Shown one piece after another: positions 27,233 through 35,338 of a stretch of 40,572 nucleotides of DNA (position 1 is its first letter; every line of letters starts with the position of its first letter). Under the pieces are notes generated by a model that had not been told where the DNA came from, made no database searches, and saw nothing but the letters and a program-made list of their open reading frames with translations. The stretch is from Pseudonocardia halophobica (GTDB lineage: Bacteria > Actinomycetota > Actinomycetes > Mycobacteriales > Pseudonocardiaceae): positions 1 to 40,572 of the forward strand of contig NZ_BSFQ01000051.1 of the NCBI RefSeq assembly GCF_027922425.1, in the 5' to 3' direction. The position numbers and the translations under genes were made by a program.

Positions 27233-28416
27233 GCGCCCGGGCGCTTCCCGATCTGCAGCAACGGCGCGCCGCCGCCGGAGGCCGACCCGCACGGCGTCGC
27301 CCCGCCCGACTGCTGGACCAGGTTGAGCGAGGAGCAGGCCTGGCACCGGGCGCACCCGGCGACGGCGGTGTCCGCGCCCAGCCCGCGCTCGGCGAGGAAG
27401 CCGGCGACCTTGCGGTAGATCGGCTCGGTGTACTCCCGGGCCGGCGCCGGCACCGCCTCCATCAGCGACCCCGCCACCGGCCGCAGCGGCACGACGAAGG
27501 GGTACACGCCGATGTCGACCGCCCGCCGGCACATCTCCACGGTCAGGTCCGGGTCCTCGCCCATGCCGAGGATCACGTAGGTCGACACCCGGCCCTCGCC
27601 GAACAGCTGCACCGCCCGCTCCCAGGTGCGGAAGTAGGTGTCGACGCCGGTGCGGAACTTGCCGGGTGCCACACGCGCCAGCACCGCGGGGTCGAAGGAC
27701 TCGATGTGGATGCCGACGGAGTCGACGCCCATGTCGTGCACCTCGTGCAGCACGTCGAGCGAGCGGGGCGGCTCGAACTGCACCTCCACCGGCAGCCCCG
27801 CGGCCTCCTTGACCGCCTGCCCGCACTTCGCGACGTACAGCGCGCCGCGGTCCGGGGCGACCGACGAACCGGTGGTCAGCGTGGCGTCGACGGCCCCGTC
27901 GAGGTCGCGGGCCGCGACGGCGACCTCCGCCAGCATCTCGGGCGTCTTCTTCGCGATGGTGGCGCCGGCGGCGAGCGAGACGCCGATGCCGCAGAACCCG
28001 CACTGGTCGGAGTTGCCCCAGTAGTTGCAGGCCTGGACCACGGTCGAGGCCAGCGAGTCCAGGTGGAGCAGCGCGATCTGGTGGTACGGCACGCCGTCGG
28101 CGGTCTCGAGGTCGTAGAAGCGCGGGCGCCGTGTGCCCGAGACCGACGCGACCTTCACGTCGTCGCGGTAGATGCCCTGGCCCTCGTCCTCGGCGCGCAG
28201 GGCGTAGGGGGAGGTGGTGTTCGGCGGGACCGTGACGGGCACGCCCTCGATCCACAGCATCCCGGAGTCCGACGGGCCGGCCCCGCCGGTCCGCGAGGTC
28301 TCCAGTGTCGTCTCGATCCGCAGCCCCACGCTCTGCAGGTCCATGATCAGCGCTGCCGTGTCGGTCGTCGGCGCCTCGACGGCGTCGCGCGCCCTGCGCT
28401 CGTCGGTCACGGTCAT
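27229..28416 (-). CDS. MSMEG_0568-type radical SAM protein
   Basis: The 395-aa protein has the iron-sulfur cluster motif C130-x8-C139-x2-C142 (ACNYWGNSDQCGFCG), wider than the usual CxxxCxxC. The TIM-barrel core follows (VQFEPPRSLDVLHEVHDMGVDSVGIHIESFD), and three more cysteines near the C-terminus (GCARCQACSS) could hold a second cluster. This is the biotin-synthase-like radical SAM enzyme of the Nit1-type clusters. ATG 28416 has a strong GGAGG site. It shares a 63-base divergent promoter region with the glycosyltransferase and overlaps the acetyltransferase. The nitrilase and the flavin oxidoreductase usually next to it are not seen. The reaction is unknown. Confidence 0.87.
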   Translation of the reverse strand: MTVTDERRARDAVEAPTTDTAALIMDLQSVGLRIETTLETSRTGGAGPSDSGMLWIEGVPVTVPPNTTSPYALRAEDEGQGIYRDDVKVASVSGTRRPRFYDLETADGVPYHQIALLHLDSLASTVVQACNYWGNSDQCGFCGIGVSLAAGATIAKKTPEMLAEVAVAARDLDGAVDATLTTGSSVAPDRGALYVAKCGQAVKEAAGLPVEVQFEPPRSLDVLHEVHDMGVDSVGIHIESFDPAVLARVAPGKFRTGVDTYFRTWERAVQLFGEGRVSTYVILGMGEDPDLTVEMCRRAVDIGVYPFVVPLRPVAGSLMEAVPAPAREYTEPIYRKVAGFLAERGLGADTAVAGCARCQACSSLNLVQQSGGATPCGSASGGGAPLLQIGKRPGA

Positions 28417-28479
28417 GCGAGAGCTCCTCCACTATCGGACACGGTCGTCTCTCATCGGAGAATTCACTATGGTGGACGC
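28417..28479. promoter_or_regulatory. Divergent promoter region of the Nit1-type genes
   Basis: Rightward, TATGGT (28468-28473) ends six bases before GTG 28480, giving a leaderless start for the glycosyltransferase. Leftward, GATAGT read on the minus strand (28430-28435) could be the -10 of the radical SAM gene, with GGAGG following. The ten-base strings CACTATCGGA and CACTATGGTG on the plus strand lie 35 bases apart and may be shared control sites. Confidence 0.45.
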
Positions 28480-29667
28480 GTGCGCAACATCGTCAACGCG
28501 ACTGGGTCCGGGGTCACGAGGGTCGCCCTGCTGACCCACTCGACGTCGCCCCGCGGCGGGCACGTCCACACGCTCGGCCTGGGCGAGGCCCTGCACCGCG
28601 CCGGGCGCCCGGTACACCTGTTCGCGCTCGGCGACCCGGCGAAGGGGCTCTACCGGCCCGTCGACGTCCCGCACACGATCGTCCCGGGGCCGCGCCGCGA
28701 GGGGACCACGCTCACCGAGCGGACCCTCGACGGCATCGAGCGGCTCGCGACCGCGCTGGCCGCGCGGATCGGGGAGTTCGACGTCCTGCACGCGCAGGAC
28801 TGCATCGCCGCGCGGGCCGCGCTCGCCGCCCGGGCTCGCACCGGCGCTGAGGTGACGGTGCTGCGCACCGCCCACCACGTCGACGACTTCACCACCCCGG
28901 TCCTCGTCGAGTGCCAGCGGCGCGCGATCACCGAGCCGGACCGGGTGCTGGTGGTGTCGGAGCAGTGGCGCGGGATCCTCGCCCGCGACTTCGGGGTCGA
29001 CGCGACGATCGTGCCCAACGGCGTGGATCGGCGCCGGTTCGCCGACCCGGTGCCCGTGCGGCGGGACGGCGGCCGGTTCCTCCTGCTCGCGGTGGGCGGG
29101 ATCGAGCCGCGCAAGGGCACGGTGCACGCCTTCCGCGCGCTCGCCCGGCTGCGCCGCGAGGGCCTCGATCCGATGCTCGCGATCGTCGGCGGGCACTCCT
29201 TCCAGGATTTCGCGCCCTATCGCGAGGCTGCGCTCGCGGAGCTGCCGACGCTGGGGCTGACGCCCGGCCGGGACGTCGTCGAGCTCGGCACGCTGACCGA
29301 CGCCGAGCTGGCCGGCTGGTACGCCGCGGCGGCGGCCGGCGGGGCCCTCTGCTACCCCTCGACGGCCGAGGGCTTCGGGCTCGTCGCGATCGAGGCGATG
29401 GCGCTGGGGGTGCCCGTCGTCGCGAGCGACCTGCCCGTCTTCCGCGAGCACCTCACCGACGGGGTCGACGCGCTGCTGCCGGGTGTCGGCGACGACGAGG
29501 CGCTCGCCGCCGCCCTCCGCCGGGTGATCACCGAACCGGAGCTGCGGGCGTCACTCGTGCGCGGGGGCGCGGCCACCGCGGCCCGGTTCACCTGGGAGCA
29601 CTCCGCCGAGGTGCACGCCGGCGTCTACGCGGAGCTCCCGAACGGCACCCTCGCTCCCACGTACTGA
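28480..29667 (+). CDS. MSMEG_0565-type family 4 glycosyltransferase
   Basis: This 395-aa GT-B enzyme starts at a leaderless GTG. The N-terminal domain has VALLTHSTSPRGGHVHTLGLGEALHRAG (glycine-rich sugar-acceptor loop). The C-terminal domain has VPNGVDRRRF, LLAVGGIEPRKGT, and the donor-binding CYPSTAEGFGLVAIEAMALGVPVVASDLPVFREHL with the E-x7-E motif. Family and neighbours fit the glycosyltransferase of mycobacterial Nit1-type clusters (MSMEG_0565). It is divergent from the radical SAM and acetyltransferase genes and probably adds a sugar to their product; this last point is inference. Confidence 0.88.
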   Translation: MRNIVNATGSGVTRVALLTHSTSPRGGHVHTLGLGEALHRAGRPVHLFALGDPAKGLYRPVDVPHTIVPGPRREGTTLTERTLDGIERLATALAARIGEFDVLHAQDCIAARAALAARARTGAEVTVLRTAHHVDDFTTPVLVECQRRAITEPDRVLVVSEQWRGILARDFGVDATIVPNGVDRRRFADPVPVRRDGGRFLLLAVGGIEPRKGTVHAFRALARLRREGLDPMLAIVGGHSFQDFAPYREAALAELPTLGLTPGRDVVELGTLTDAELAGWYAAAAAGGALCYPSTAEGFGLVAIEAMALGVPVVASDLPVFREHLTDGVDALLPGVGDDEALAAALRRVITEPELRASLVRGGAATAARFTWEHSAEVHAGVYAELPNGTLAPTY

Positions 29668-29683
29668 GCGAATGCGCCGCTCG

Positions 29684-31246
29684 CTACTCCGCCAGCAGCC
29701 GCGCGACCCGCGACCCGGCGACCGCGCGGCGCGGGTCGCCGGCGGGCAGCATGTCGGCGAGCAGCTCGTGGGCCTCGAGGTCGTCCCGCCCCAGCCGGTG
29801 GGTGGCGTAGCGGTGGACGAGGTCCACGTCGTCCGACTCCAGGACGGCGCGGCGCAGCCCGACCTCCATCTCGTCCCGCGCGCCACGGATCTCCGGGGCG
29901 TCGGACCGGGGGAGGAGCGGGCCCGCGCAGGCCCGCAGCGCGTCGGCGATCCGGCCCTCGCGCAGCGCGCGGCGAACGGTGCCGAAGTCCGTGTCGACCA
30001 CGGCGTCGAGCCGGTACGGGCGGGTCTTCAGCACGTCCGTGCCGATCAGTGCGCGCAGCCGGTGGATCTCGCCGCGGACGGTGGTCTGGTTGCCGTCGTC
30101 GCCGTAGAGGAGGAAGGCGAGCCGCTCGGCGGTGAGCCCCTCCGGGTGCAGCGCGAGCGCGGTGAGGATCTCGGCGGGGCGCAGGGTGAGCGAGTGGCTC
30201 TCGCCGTCGAGCACCACGGTGGGGCTGCCGTCCCCCAGGAACCGCAGGGACAGCGCGTGCCGGGGCGTGTCCACCGCCGTGGTGCGGCCGCTGCGCTTCG
30301 CGGCGCGCAGCAGGAAGCCCTCGGCCAGCGGCTCGACGTGCATCTCCCGCCCGTCGGCCAGCCGGACCCGGTCGGCGCCCGCGGCGATCTGCTCGAGGTC
30401 GACCCGCTCGGGCCACTCCCCGAACGGCTCGCCGGCGATGATCCGTCCGGTCGGCGTGACGAGCGCGCCCGGTGTGCCGCGCAGGCTCTGCAGGTGCGGC
30501 TGGTTGCGGGCGCGCAGCCGCTCGTCGGCGATCGCGAGCTGCATCCGCATCTGGTTCTCGGCGAGCTGCGCGGTGGCCCCGACCAGCGCGAGCATCGCGG
30601 GGTGGATGGTGCGCCGCGGGCCGGTGATGTCGATGGCGCCGACGATCCGGCCGGTGTCCGGGTCCGTGACGGGCGCGGCCACGCACGTCCAGGCGTGCAC
30701 GGCGCGCACGAGGTGTTCGGTCGAGTGGATCTGCACGGGCCGGCCGACGGCGAGGGTCGTACCCATCGCGTTGGTCCCGATGGCCTCCTCGGACCAGCAG
30801 GAGCCCTCGACCAGGCCCACCCGGTCCGCGGGGCGCAGGACGGCGTTGGCGCCCTCGCGCCACAGCACGATGCCCTGCTCGTCCGTGACCACGACGACGT
30901 GCATCGCCTCCTCGGCGATGCTCACCAGGTTGCTGCGCAGCAGCGGCATGACGTTGTGCAGCGGGTGGGCGGCCAGCCGCGCGGCGCTCTCGGACCGGTC
31001 GAACCGGAACGGGGGCAGCGCCGTGGCGGGGTCGATCGCGGCGGCGAGGCTGCGTTCCCAGGACTCGGAGACGAGCCGGCGGACCGTGGCGTCGCCCGTG
31101 TCGTCGAGGACCGCCTCGAACAGCTCGTCGATCGCGCGGGCGGCGGCCGACGCGGAGGCGGACAGGCCGGACCCGGGCTCGCGCTCGACCACCTTGTCGA
31201 CTGGCATCGGCTCCCCGACTGTCCGCGTGCTTCCGGCACCCATCAT
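29684..31246 (-). CDS. GAF-domain transcriptional regulator with C-terminal winged helix
   Basis: The 520-aa protein starts at ATG 31246 behind GGAGGTG. Residues about 40-130 match the N-terminal part of AcoR-like regulators (VRRLVSESWERSLAAAIDP). A GAF sensor domain follows (about 130-240: GLVEGSCWSEEAIGTNAMGTTLAVGRPVQIHSTEHLV). The sigma-54 AAA+ module of AcoR is missing. Instead residues about 325-420 form an OmpR/SARP-like winged helix (LTLRPAEILTALALHPEGLTAERLAFLLYGDDGNQTTVRGEIHRLRALIG). This fits GAF regulators of aldehyde or alcohol metabolism in actinobacteria that lack sigma-54. It is divergent from a LuxR-type regulator across 136 bases. The effector is unknown. Confidence 0.85.
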   Translation of the reverse strand: MMGAGSTRTVGEPMPVDKVVEREPGSGLSASASAAARAIDELFEAVLDDTGDATVRRLVSESWERSLAAAIDPATALPPFRFDRSESAARLAAHPLHNVMPLLRSNLVSIAEEAMHVVVVTDEQGIVLWREGANAVLRPADRVGLVEGSCWSEEAIGTNAMGTTLAVGRPVQIHSTEHLVRAVHAWTCVAAPVTDPDTGRIVGAIDITGPRRTIHPAMLALVGATAQLAENQMRMQLAIADERLRARNQPHLQSLRGTPGALVTPTGRIIAGEPFGEWPERVDLEQIAAGADRVRLADGREMHVEPLAEGFLLRAAKRSGRTTAVDTPRHALSLRFLGDGSPTVVLDGESHSLTLRPAEILTALALHPEGLTAERLAFLLYGDDGNQTTVRGEIHRLRALIGTDVLKTRPYRLDAVVDTDFGTVRRALREGRIADALRACAGPLLPRSDAPEIRGARDEMEVGLRRAVLESDDVDLVHRYATHRLGRDDLEAHELLADMLPAGDPRRAVAGSRVARLLAE

Positions 31247-31382
31247 CGTTCACCTCCACCCGGATCAGCAAGGCGAGGTTGCGCCTGTCCGAGCGGGCAG
31301 CGTGAGCGTGCAACGAACGGGCAACGTGATTCACCTTACCGTCGCCGCGACAACGACCCGTCGACGTTCGAAAGGCTCAGCG
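31247..31382. promoter_or_regulatory. Divergent regulator promoter region with direct repeats
   Basis: GGGCAGCGTGA (31295-31305) and GGGCAACGTGA (31319-31329) are direct repeats 24 bases (about two helical turns) apart, between the GAF and LuxR-type regulator genes. They could bind either protein. Rightward -10 elements are not clear. Confidence 0.35.
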
Positions 31383-32156
31383 ATGACCGCAGAACTCGCC
31401 GATATCAGGGTCCTCGACGCGCGGCCGGCGCAGCCGACGCGCATCCCCACGGTCGCCGGGGCCTCGGACACGGGCCGCGGGGACTCCCCGTTCGCCACCG
31501 TCCGTACCGGCCGGATCCTGGTCGTCGACGGCGAGGGCATCGTCCGCCTCGGCCTGCGCCAGCTGTTCGCCGCCGAGCCCGACCTGCGGATCGTGGGCGA
31601 GGCCGCCACCCCGCGCGACGCGCTCGTCGCGGCGGACCGGCTGCGTCCCGACGTCGTGCTCCTCGACGTGGACCTCGGCCGCGGCGACTCGGCCGGCATC
31701 GACGTGGCCCGCGCGCTGCTCCAGCGCCACCGCGGCACCCGGATCCTCGTACTGACGGCCTGCCGCGACCGGGAGACGATGCTCCGCACGGTCCGCCTCG
31801 GCGTGCACGGATACCTGCGCAAGGGCGCCGACACGGCCGACATCGTGGCCGCGGTCCGCACCCTGCTGCGCGGCGACGCCGTGTTCGACTCGCGGATCAC
31901 CACGATGATGATGGACGCGCTGCGCGACCCCCGGGAGCCGGCCGTCCCCACCGGCCCGCGCGGCCCGCTCCTCACCGAGCGCGAGAACCAGGTGCTCAAG
32001 CTGCTGGCGACCGGCATGTCGAACCGGGAGATCGCCACCGAGCTGGTGATCAGCGAGGCGACCGTGAAGTTCCACGTCCGGAACCTGCGCGACAAGCTCG
32101 ACGTCCGGCGCCGGACCGAGATCGTCTACACCGCGACCCGGCAGGGCATCGTCTAG
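31383..32156 (+). CDS. NarL/FixJ-type response regulator (LuxR HTH)
   Basis: The 257-aa protein has a 42-residue N-terminal extension and then a receiver domain: RILVVDGEGIVRLG, phospho-acceptor LLDVDLG, switch Thr in ILVLTACRD, and Lys in GYLRKGAD. One of the paired acidic residues at the start (DD) is changed to DG, so Mg binding may be altered. The C-terminal LuxR helix-turn-helix is intact (LTERENQVLKLLATGMSNREIATELVISEATVKFHVRNL). No histidine kinase gene is nearby. ATG 31383 follows GAAAGG. It is divergent from the GAF regulator; a strong hairpin separates it from dhaL. Confidence 0.9.
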   Translation: MTAELADIRVLDARPAQPTRIPTVAGASDTGRGDSPFATVRTGRILVVDGEGIVRLGLRQLFAAEPDLRIVGEAATPRDALVAADRLRPDVVLLDVDLGRGDSAGIDVARALLQRHRGTRILVLTACRDRETMLRTVRLGVHGYLRKGADTADIVAAVRTLLRGDAVFDSRITTMMMDALRDPREPAVPTGPRGPLLTERENQVLKLLATGMSNREIATELVISEATVKFHVRNLRDKLDVRRRTEIVYTATRQGIV

Positions 32157-32209
32157 AGCCCGCGCGGCCGGCGTGCCCGACGGGCCGCCGGCCGCGTGAC
32201 GCACGTGCA

Positions 32210-32254
32210 CGAACGGCACTCTCGCTCACATGTGATGAGCGAGAGTGCCGTTCG
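32210..32254. terminator. Long perfect hairpin between convergent genes
   Basis: CGAACGGCACTCTCGCTCA (32210-32228) pairs exactly with 32236-32254 around the loop CATGTGA, giving a 19-bp stem. Allowing one mismatch, the stem extends about three more pairs. It fills the gap between the response regulator stop and the dhaL stop and should end transcription from both sides. Confidence 0.8.
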
Positions 32255-32260
32255 CGCAGA

Positions 32261-32860
32261 TCAGCGCCCGAGGTTCTGGACGTCGGGCTCCGCGACGGCC
32301 GCCGCGGCCCGGAAGAACAGGGCGATGCCGACGGCCCCGGGGTCGGGTTCGCCCTTCGCGCGGTCGCCGACGTAGCTCGCCCGCCCCCTCCGCGCGCGGA
32401 GGTCGGCGGTGCGGTCGGCGCCCTCCTGCGCGGCCCGGGCGGCCGCGTCGAGGCCCTGCGGCGCGGCCTCGACGGCCGGGGCCAGGGCGTCGACCAGCGT
32501 GCGGTCGCCGAGCTGTGCCTCCCCGACGCGCTGGATCGCGGCGAGCCCGGCCTTCGCGCCGGCGCCGAACGCCGCGGCGGAGTCCGTGCCGGATCCCAGC
32601 GCGTGCGCGATCTCGGTGAACAGCAGCCCGAGCAGCGGGCCGCTGGTGCCGCCGACCTCGTCGAGGAACTCCTCGCCGAGCGCGCCGAAGGCCGAGGTGC
32701 CGCCCTTCTCGAACCGCAGCACCGCGCCGCGCAGCCCGCCGCGGAGGTTGTCGCCGAAGTCGCCGTCGCCGCTGCGCTGGTCGAGCTCGGTCAGCTCGGC
32801 GTGCGCGTCCTCCACGTCCTGCGCGAACCGGCGGAGTACGGCCTCCTGGTCGAACGCCAT
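32261..32860 (-). CDS. dhaL: Dihydroxyacetone kinase subunit DhaL (nucleotide-binding)
   Basis: The 199-aa all-helical subunit carries the nucleotide and passes phosphate to the ketose held by DhaK. The Mg-binding motif is GDGDFGDNL (D32, D34, D37); most relatives have H or T where this has F35. GGTSGPLLG, DRTLVDALAP and GRASYVGDRAKGEPDPGAVG are canonical. The ATG overlaps the dhaK stop (TGATG), so the two are coupled. No DhaM (PTS phospho-donor) gene is seen, so ATP is the probable donor; that is inference. It ends against the hairpin shared with the response regulator gene. Confidence 0.93.
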   Translation of the reverse strand: MAFDQEAVLRRFAQDVEDAHAELTELDQRSGDGDFGDNLRGGLRGAVLRFEKGGTSAFGALGEEFLDEVGGTSGPLLGLLFTEIAHALGSGTDSAAAFGAGAKAGLAAIQRVGEAQLGDRTLVDALAPAVEAAPQGLDAAARAAQEGADRTADLRARRGRASYVGDRAKGEPDPGAVGIALFFRAAAAVAEPDVQNLGR

Positions 32861-33873
32861 CAGGCGGCCTCCTCGATCGTGCGCGGGAAGGCGGGGGTGA
32901 CGGCGGGGGCCGCCCACCAGGCCTTCCACTCCGGCTGCAGGCGGGTGAGGGTGAGCGAGAAGCCCGCCATGTCCAGCGCCGGGACGAACGTGCCGACGAG
33001 CTCGGCGGCGGGGGTGAGCCCGCGGCGTTCCAGCCCGGTCGTGACCAGGTCGGTGAGCCCGTAGAGCTCCAGCAGCGTGGTACCGCCCATCCCGTTGACG
33101 ACGGCGAGGACCTCGCCGGGGCCCTCCGGCAGGCCGGCCACGAGCTCGTCGAGCATCCGGTCGACCAGCTGCTCGGTGCCGGGCCGGTCGATCGACTTCT
33201 GCGCACGCTCGCCGTGGATGCCCACGCCGTACTCCAGCTCGCCGGCGTCGAGCTCGAACGACGGCTCGCCGGTGTGCATCGAGGTCTGCGCCCGGGAGGC
33301 CACGGCGAGGCTGCGCGACGCGGCGGCGAACCGCGCACCCAGGTCGGCGAGCTCGCCGAGCCCGAGCCCGGTGTCGGCGGCCGCGCCCAGCAGCTTCTCG
33401 ACGACGACGGTGGCGCCGGTCCCGCGCCGCCCGGTGGCGGTCTCGTCGGATTCCGTGGCGAGGTCGTCGTCGACGAGCACGCGCCGGACCTCGATGCCCT
33501 CCAGGCGCAGCCGCTCGGCCGCGATCCCGAAGTTGATCCGGTCGCCGGTGTAGTTCTTCACGACGTGGAGCACGCCCTCCGGGCCCGCCGCCTTCCGCGA
33601 GGCCTCGAGGACCTGCGTGTTGTGCGGCGAGGCGAAGACCTTGCCGGGGGCGACCGCGTCGAGCATCCCGCGGCCGAGGAACCCGGCGTGCAGGGGCTCG
33701 TGGCCGGAGCCGCCGCCGGAGACCAGCCCGACGCGGCGGGCGGGGTCCCGGTGCCGCGCCACGAGGTGCGCGGGCTTCTCGTGCAGTTCCACGAGGTCGG
33801 CGTGGGCCCGGGCGAACCCGCGCAGGGCGGGCGCGACCGGGTCCCCGTCGGCGGGGTGGAAGGGAAGGGACAT
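32860..33873 (-). CDS. dhaK: Dihydroxyacetone kinase subunit DhaK (substrate-binding)
   Basis: The 337-aa subunit binds dihydroxyacetone or a related short ketose by a covalent bond to a histidine: H220 in YGVGIHGE. Supporting residues are SGGGSGHEP (H58) and NYTGDRINF (D111). The length matches bacterial DhaK. Its ATG overlaps the transporter stop (TGATG), and its own stop overlaps dhaL, so transporter, DhaK and DhaL are made together. Relatives also phosphorylate erythrulose or other C4 ketoses, so the exact sugar is open. Confidence 0.95.
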   Translation of the reverse strand: MSLPFHPADGDPVAPALRGFARAHADLVELHEKPAHLVARHRDPARRVGLVSGGGSGHEPLHAGFLGRGMLDAVAPGKVFASPHNTQVLEASRKAAGPEGVLHVVKNYTGDRINFGIAAERLRLEGIEVRRVLVDDDLATESDETATGRRGTGATVVVEKLLGAAADTGLGLGELADLGARFAAASRSLAVASRAQTSMHTGEPSFELDAGELEYGVGIHGERAQKSIDRPGTEQLVDRMLDELVAGLPEGPGEVLAVVNGMGGTTLLELYGLTDLVTTGLERRGLTPAAELVGTFVPALDMAGFSLTLTRLQPEWKAWWAAPAVTPAFPRTIEEAA

Positions 33874-35237
33874 CAGGCGTTCTCCCGGGGACGCTCGTCG
33901 GTGCTGGTGGCGGGGCTGCTCTCGATCTCCGGGGTACCCCCGGTGCGCGCCTCGCCCCACGTGAGCCGGCTCGCGGCGATCGACGAGACGACCGCGATCC
34001 CGATCGCGTAGACGACCAGCCACGTCCAGTGCCCGCCGCCCACGGCGAGCAGGGCCGTGCCGGCCAGCGGAGCGAGCCCGCCGCCCAGCGTCGCGCCGAC
34101 CTGCTGGGTGACCGACAGGCCGGTGTAGCGGACGGAGACGGGGTAGAGGTTGGCGAACAGCGCGGCCTGCGCGCCGTACATCGCGCCGTGCCCCACGGCG
34201 AGGCCCAGCGTCATGCCCAGCACGGTCAGCCAGAAGTTCCCGGTCGAGACCATGAGGAAGAAGGGGATCGCCAGCACGATCTGGAACACCGCGCCGCCGA
34301 TGTAGACCTTGCGGCGCCCGATCCGGTCGGAGAGCGCGCCGAACAGCGGGAGCGTCAGGCACTCGACCGCGCAGGCGATCAGCACCGCGATCAGCACGGG
34401 CTCCCGGGGCAGCCCCAGCTCGGTGGTGACGTAGGCGATCGCGACGACGTAGTAGACGTTGAACAGCCCGGACTCGGCGACCTTGGCGAGGATCGACAGC
34501 ACGACCCGGTTGGTGTTCGAGCGGAACAGCTCCTTCACCGGCAGCTTGTGCGCCTCCTTCTCGGCGCGGGCCTTCACGAACTCCGGGCTCTCGCTCACGT
34601 GCGTGCGGATGTACACGCCCAGGCCGATCAGCACGATGCTGGCCAGGAACGGGATGCGCCAGGCCCAGGACTCGTAGGCGCCCTCGGGGAGGGCGGCGTC
34701 GAGGATCGTGACGATGCCGACGGGGAGCAGCACACCCGCCGGGGTGCCGATGTGCACGAGAGAGGTGAAGAAGCCCTGGCGTCGTCTCGGGCTGTACTCG
34801 AGCGCCATGAGGACGCCGCCGCCGTACTCGCCGCCCATGCCGAGGCCCTGCAGCAGCCGGATCAGCACGAGCAGGATCGGCGCCCAGATCCCGATCGTCT
34901 CGTAGGAGGGCAGCAGGCCGACGGCGAAGGTGCCGCCGCCCATCAGCACCATCGTGATGATCAGGATGGTCTTGCGGCCGAGCCGGTCGCCGTAGTGGCC
35001 GAAGACGATCCCGCCGAGCGGGCGGGCCAGGTAGCCGACGAAGAACGTGGCGAACGCGGCCAGGGTCCCGACCAGCGCGGTGCCGGCGGGGAAGAAGATC
35101 TTGTTGAAGACGAGCGCGGCGGTCGTCGCGTAGAGGGTGAAGTCGTAGTACTCGACCGTCGTGCCCAGGGCGCTCGCCCACACGACCCTCTTGACCGGCG
35201 TCCCGCCGTCCTTCTGTGCAGCAGTCGGTGCTGTCAC
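33873..35237 (-). CDS. MHS-family (ShiA/ProP-like) major facilitator transporter
   Basis: This 454-aa transporter has 12 membrane helices and the metabolite:H+ symporter signatures: GTTVEYYDFTLYATTAAL in helix 1, the loop motif GHYGDRLGRK, LLQGLGMGGEYGGG, and a second-half repeat GALSDRIGRRK. I prefer GTG 35237 because AAGGAG lies eight bases upstream; an ATG at 35273 would add 12 residues with no good ribosome site. It is first in an operon with dhaK and dhaL and is divergent from the DHDPS-family lyase. The substrate is probably a small carboxylate or polyol-derived acid; neighbours do not decide which. Confidence 0.9.
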   Translation of the reverse strand: MTAPTAAQKDGGTPVKRVVWASALGTTVEYYDFTLYATTAALVFNKIFFPAGTALVGTLAAFATFFVGYLARPLGGIVFGHYGDRLGRKTILIITMVLMGGGTFAVGLLPSYETIGIWAPILLVLIRLLQGLGMGGEYGGGVLMALEYSPRRRQGFFTSLVHIGTPAGVLLPVGIVTILDAALPEGAYESWAWRIPFLASIVLIGLGVYIRTHVSESPEFVKARAEKEAHKLPVKELFRSNTNRVVLSILAKVAESGLFNVYYVVAIAYVTTELGLPREPVLIAVLIACAVECLTLPLFGALSDRIGRRKVYIGGAVFQIVLAIPFFLMVSTGNFWLTVLGMTLGLAVGHGAMYGAQAALFANLYPVSVRYTGLSVTQQVGATLGGGLAPLAGTALLAVGGGHWTWLVVYAIGIAVVSSIAASRLTWGEARTGGTPEIESSPATSTDERPRENA

Positions 35238-35338
35238 TGGGCACTCCTTCGTACCTGCTGGTGTTCCTGCCATGTGAGCGCTAATGTATCAGACACCAGA
35301 TGTAAGACAAGGCCTCGCGGAGGCCGAGAAGGAGAACC
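35238..35338. promoter_or_regulatory. Divergent promoter with probable GntR operator repeats
   Basis: ATGTATCAGACA (35284-35295) and ATGTAAGACA (35300-35309) are near-direct repeats, each containing a TGT...ACA element of the kind bound by FadR/GntR dimers. They lie between the transporter operon and the lyase operon, so the GntR protein encoded at 36251 may control both. A ribosome site, GAAGGAG, precedes ATG 35339. Confidence 0.5.

Noticed and set aside
35238..35273. Upstream ATG start of the MHS transporter
   Set aside because: There is no ribosome site before it, whereas GTG 35237 has AAGGAG eight bases upstream and precedes the usual short N-terminal tail.
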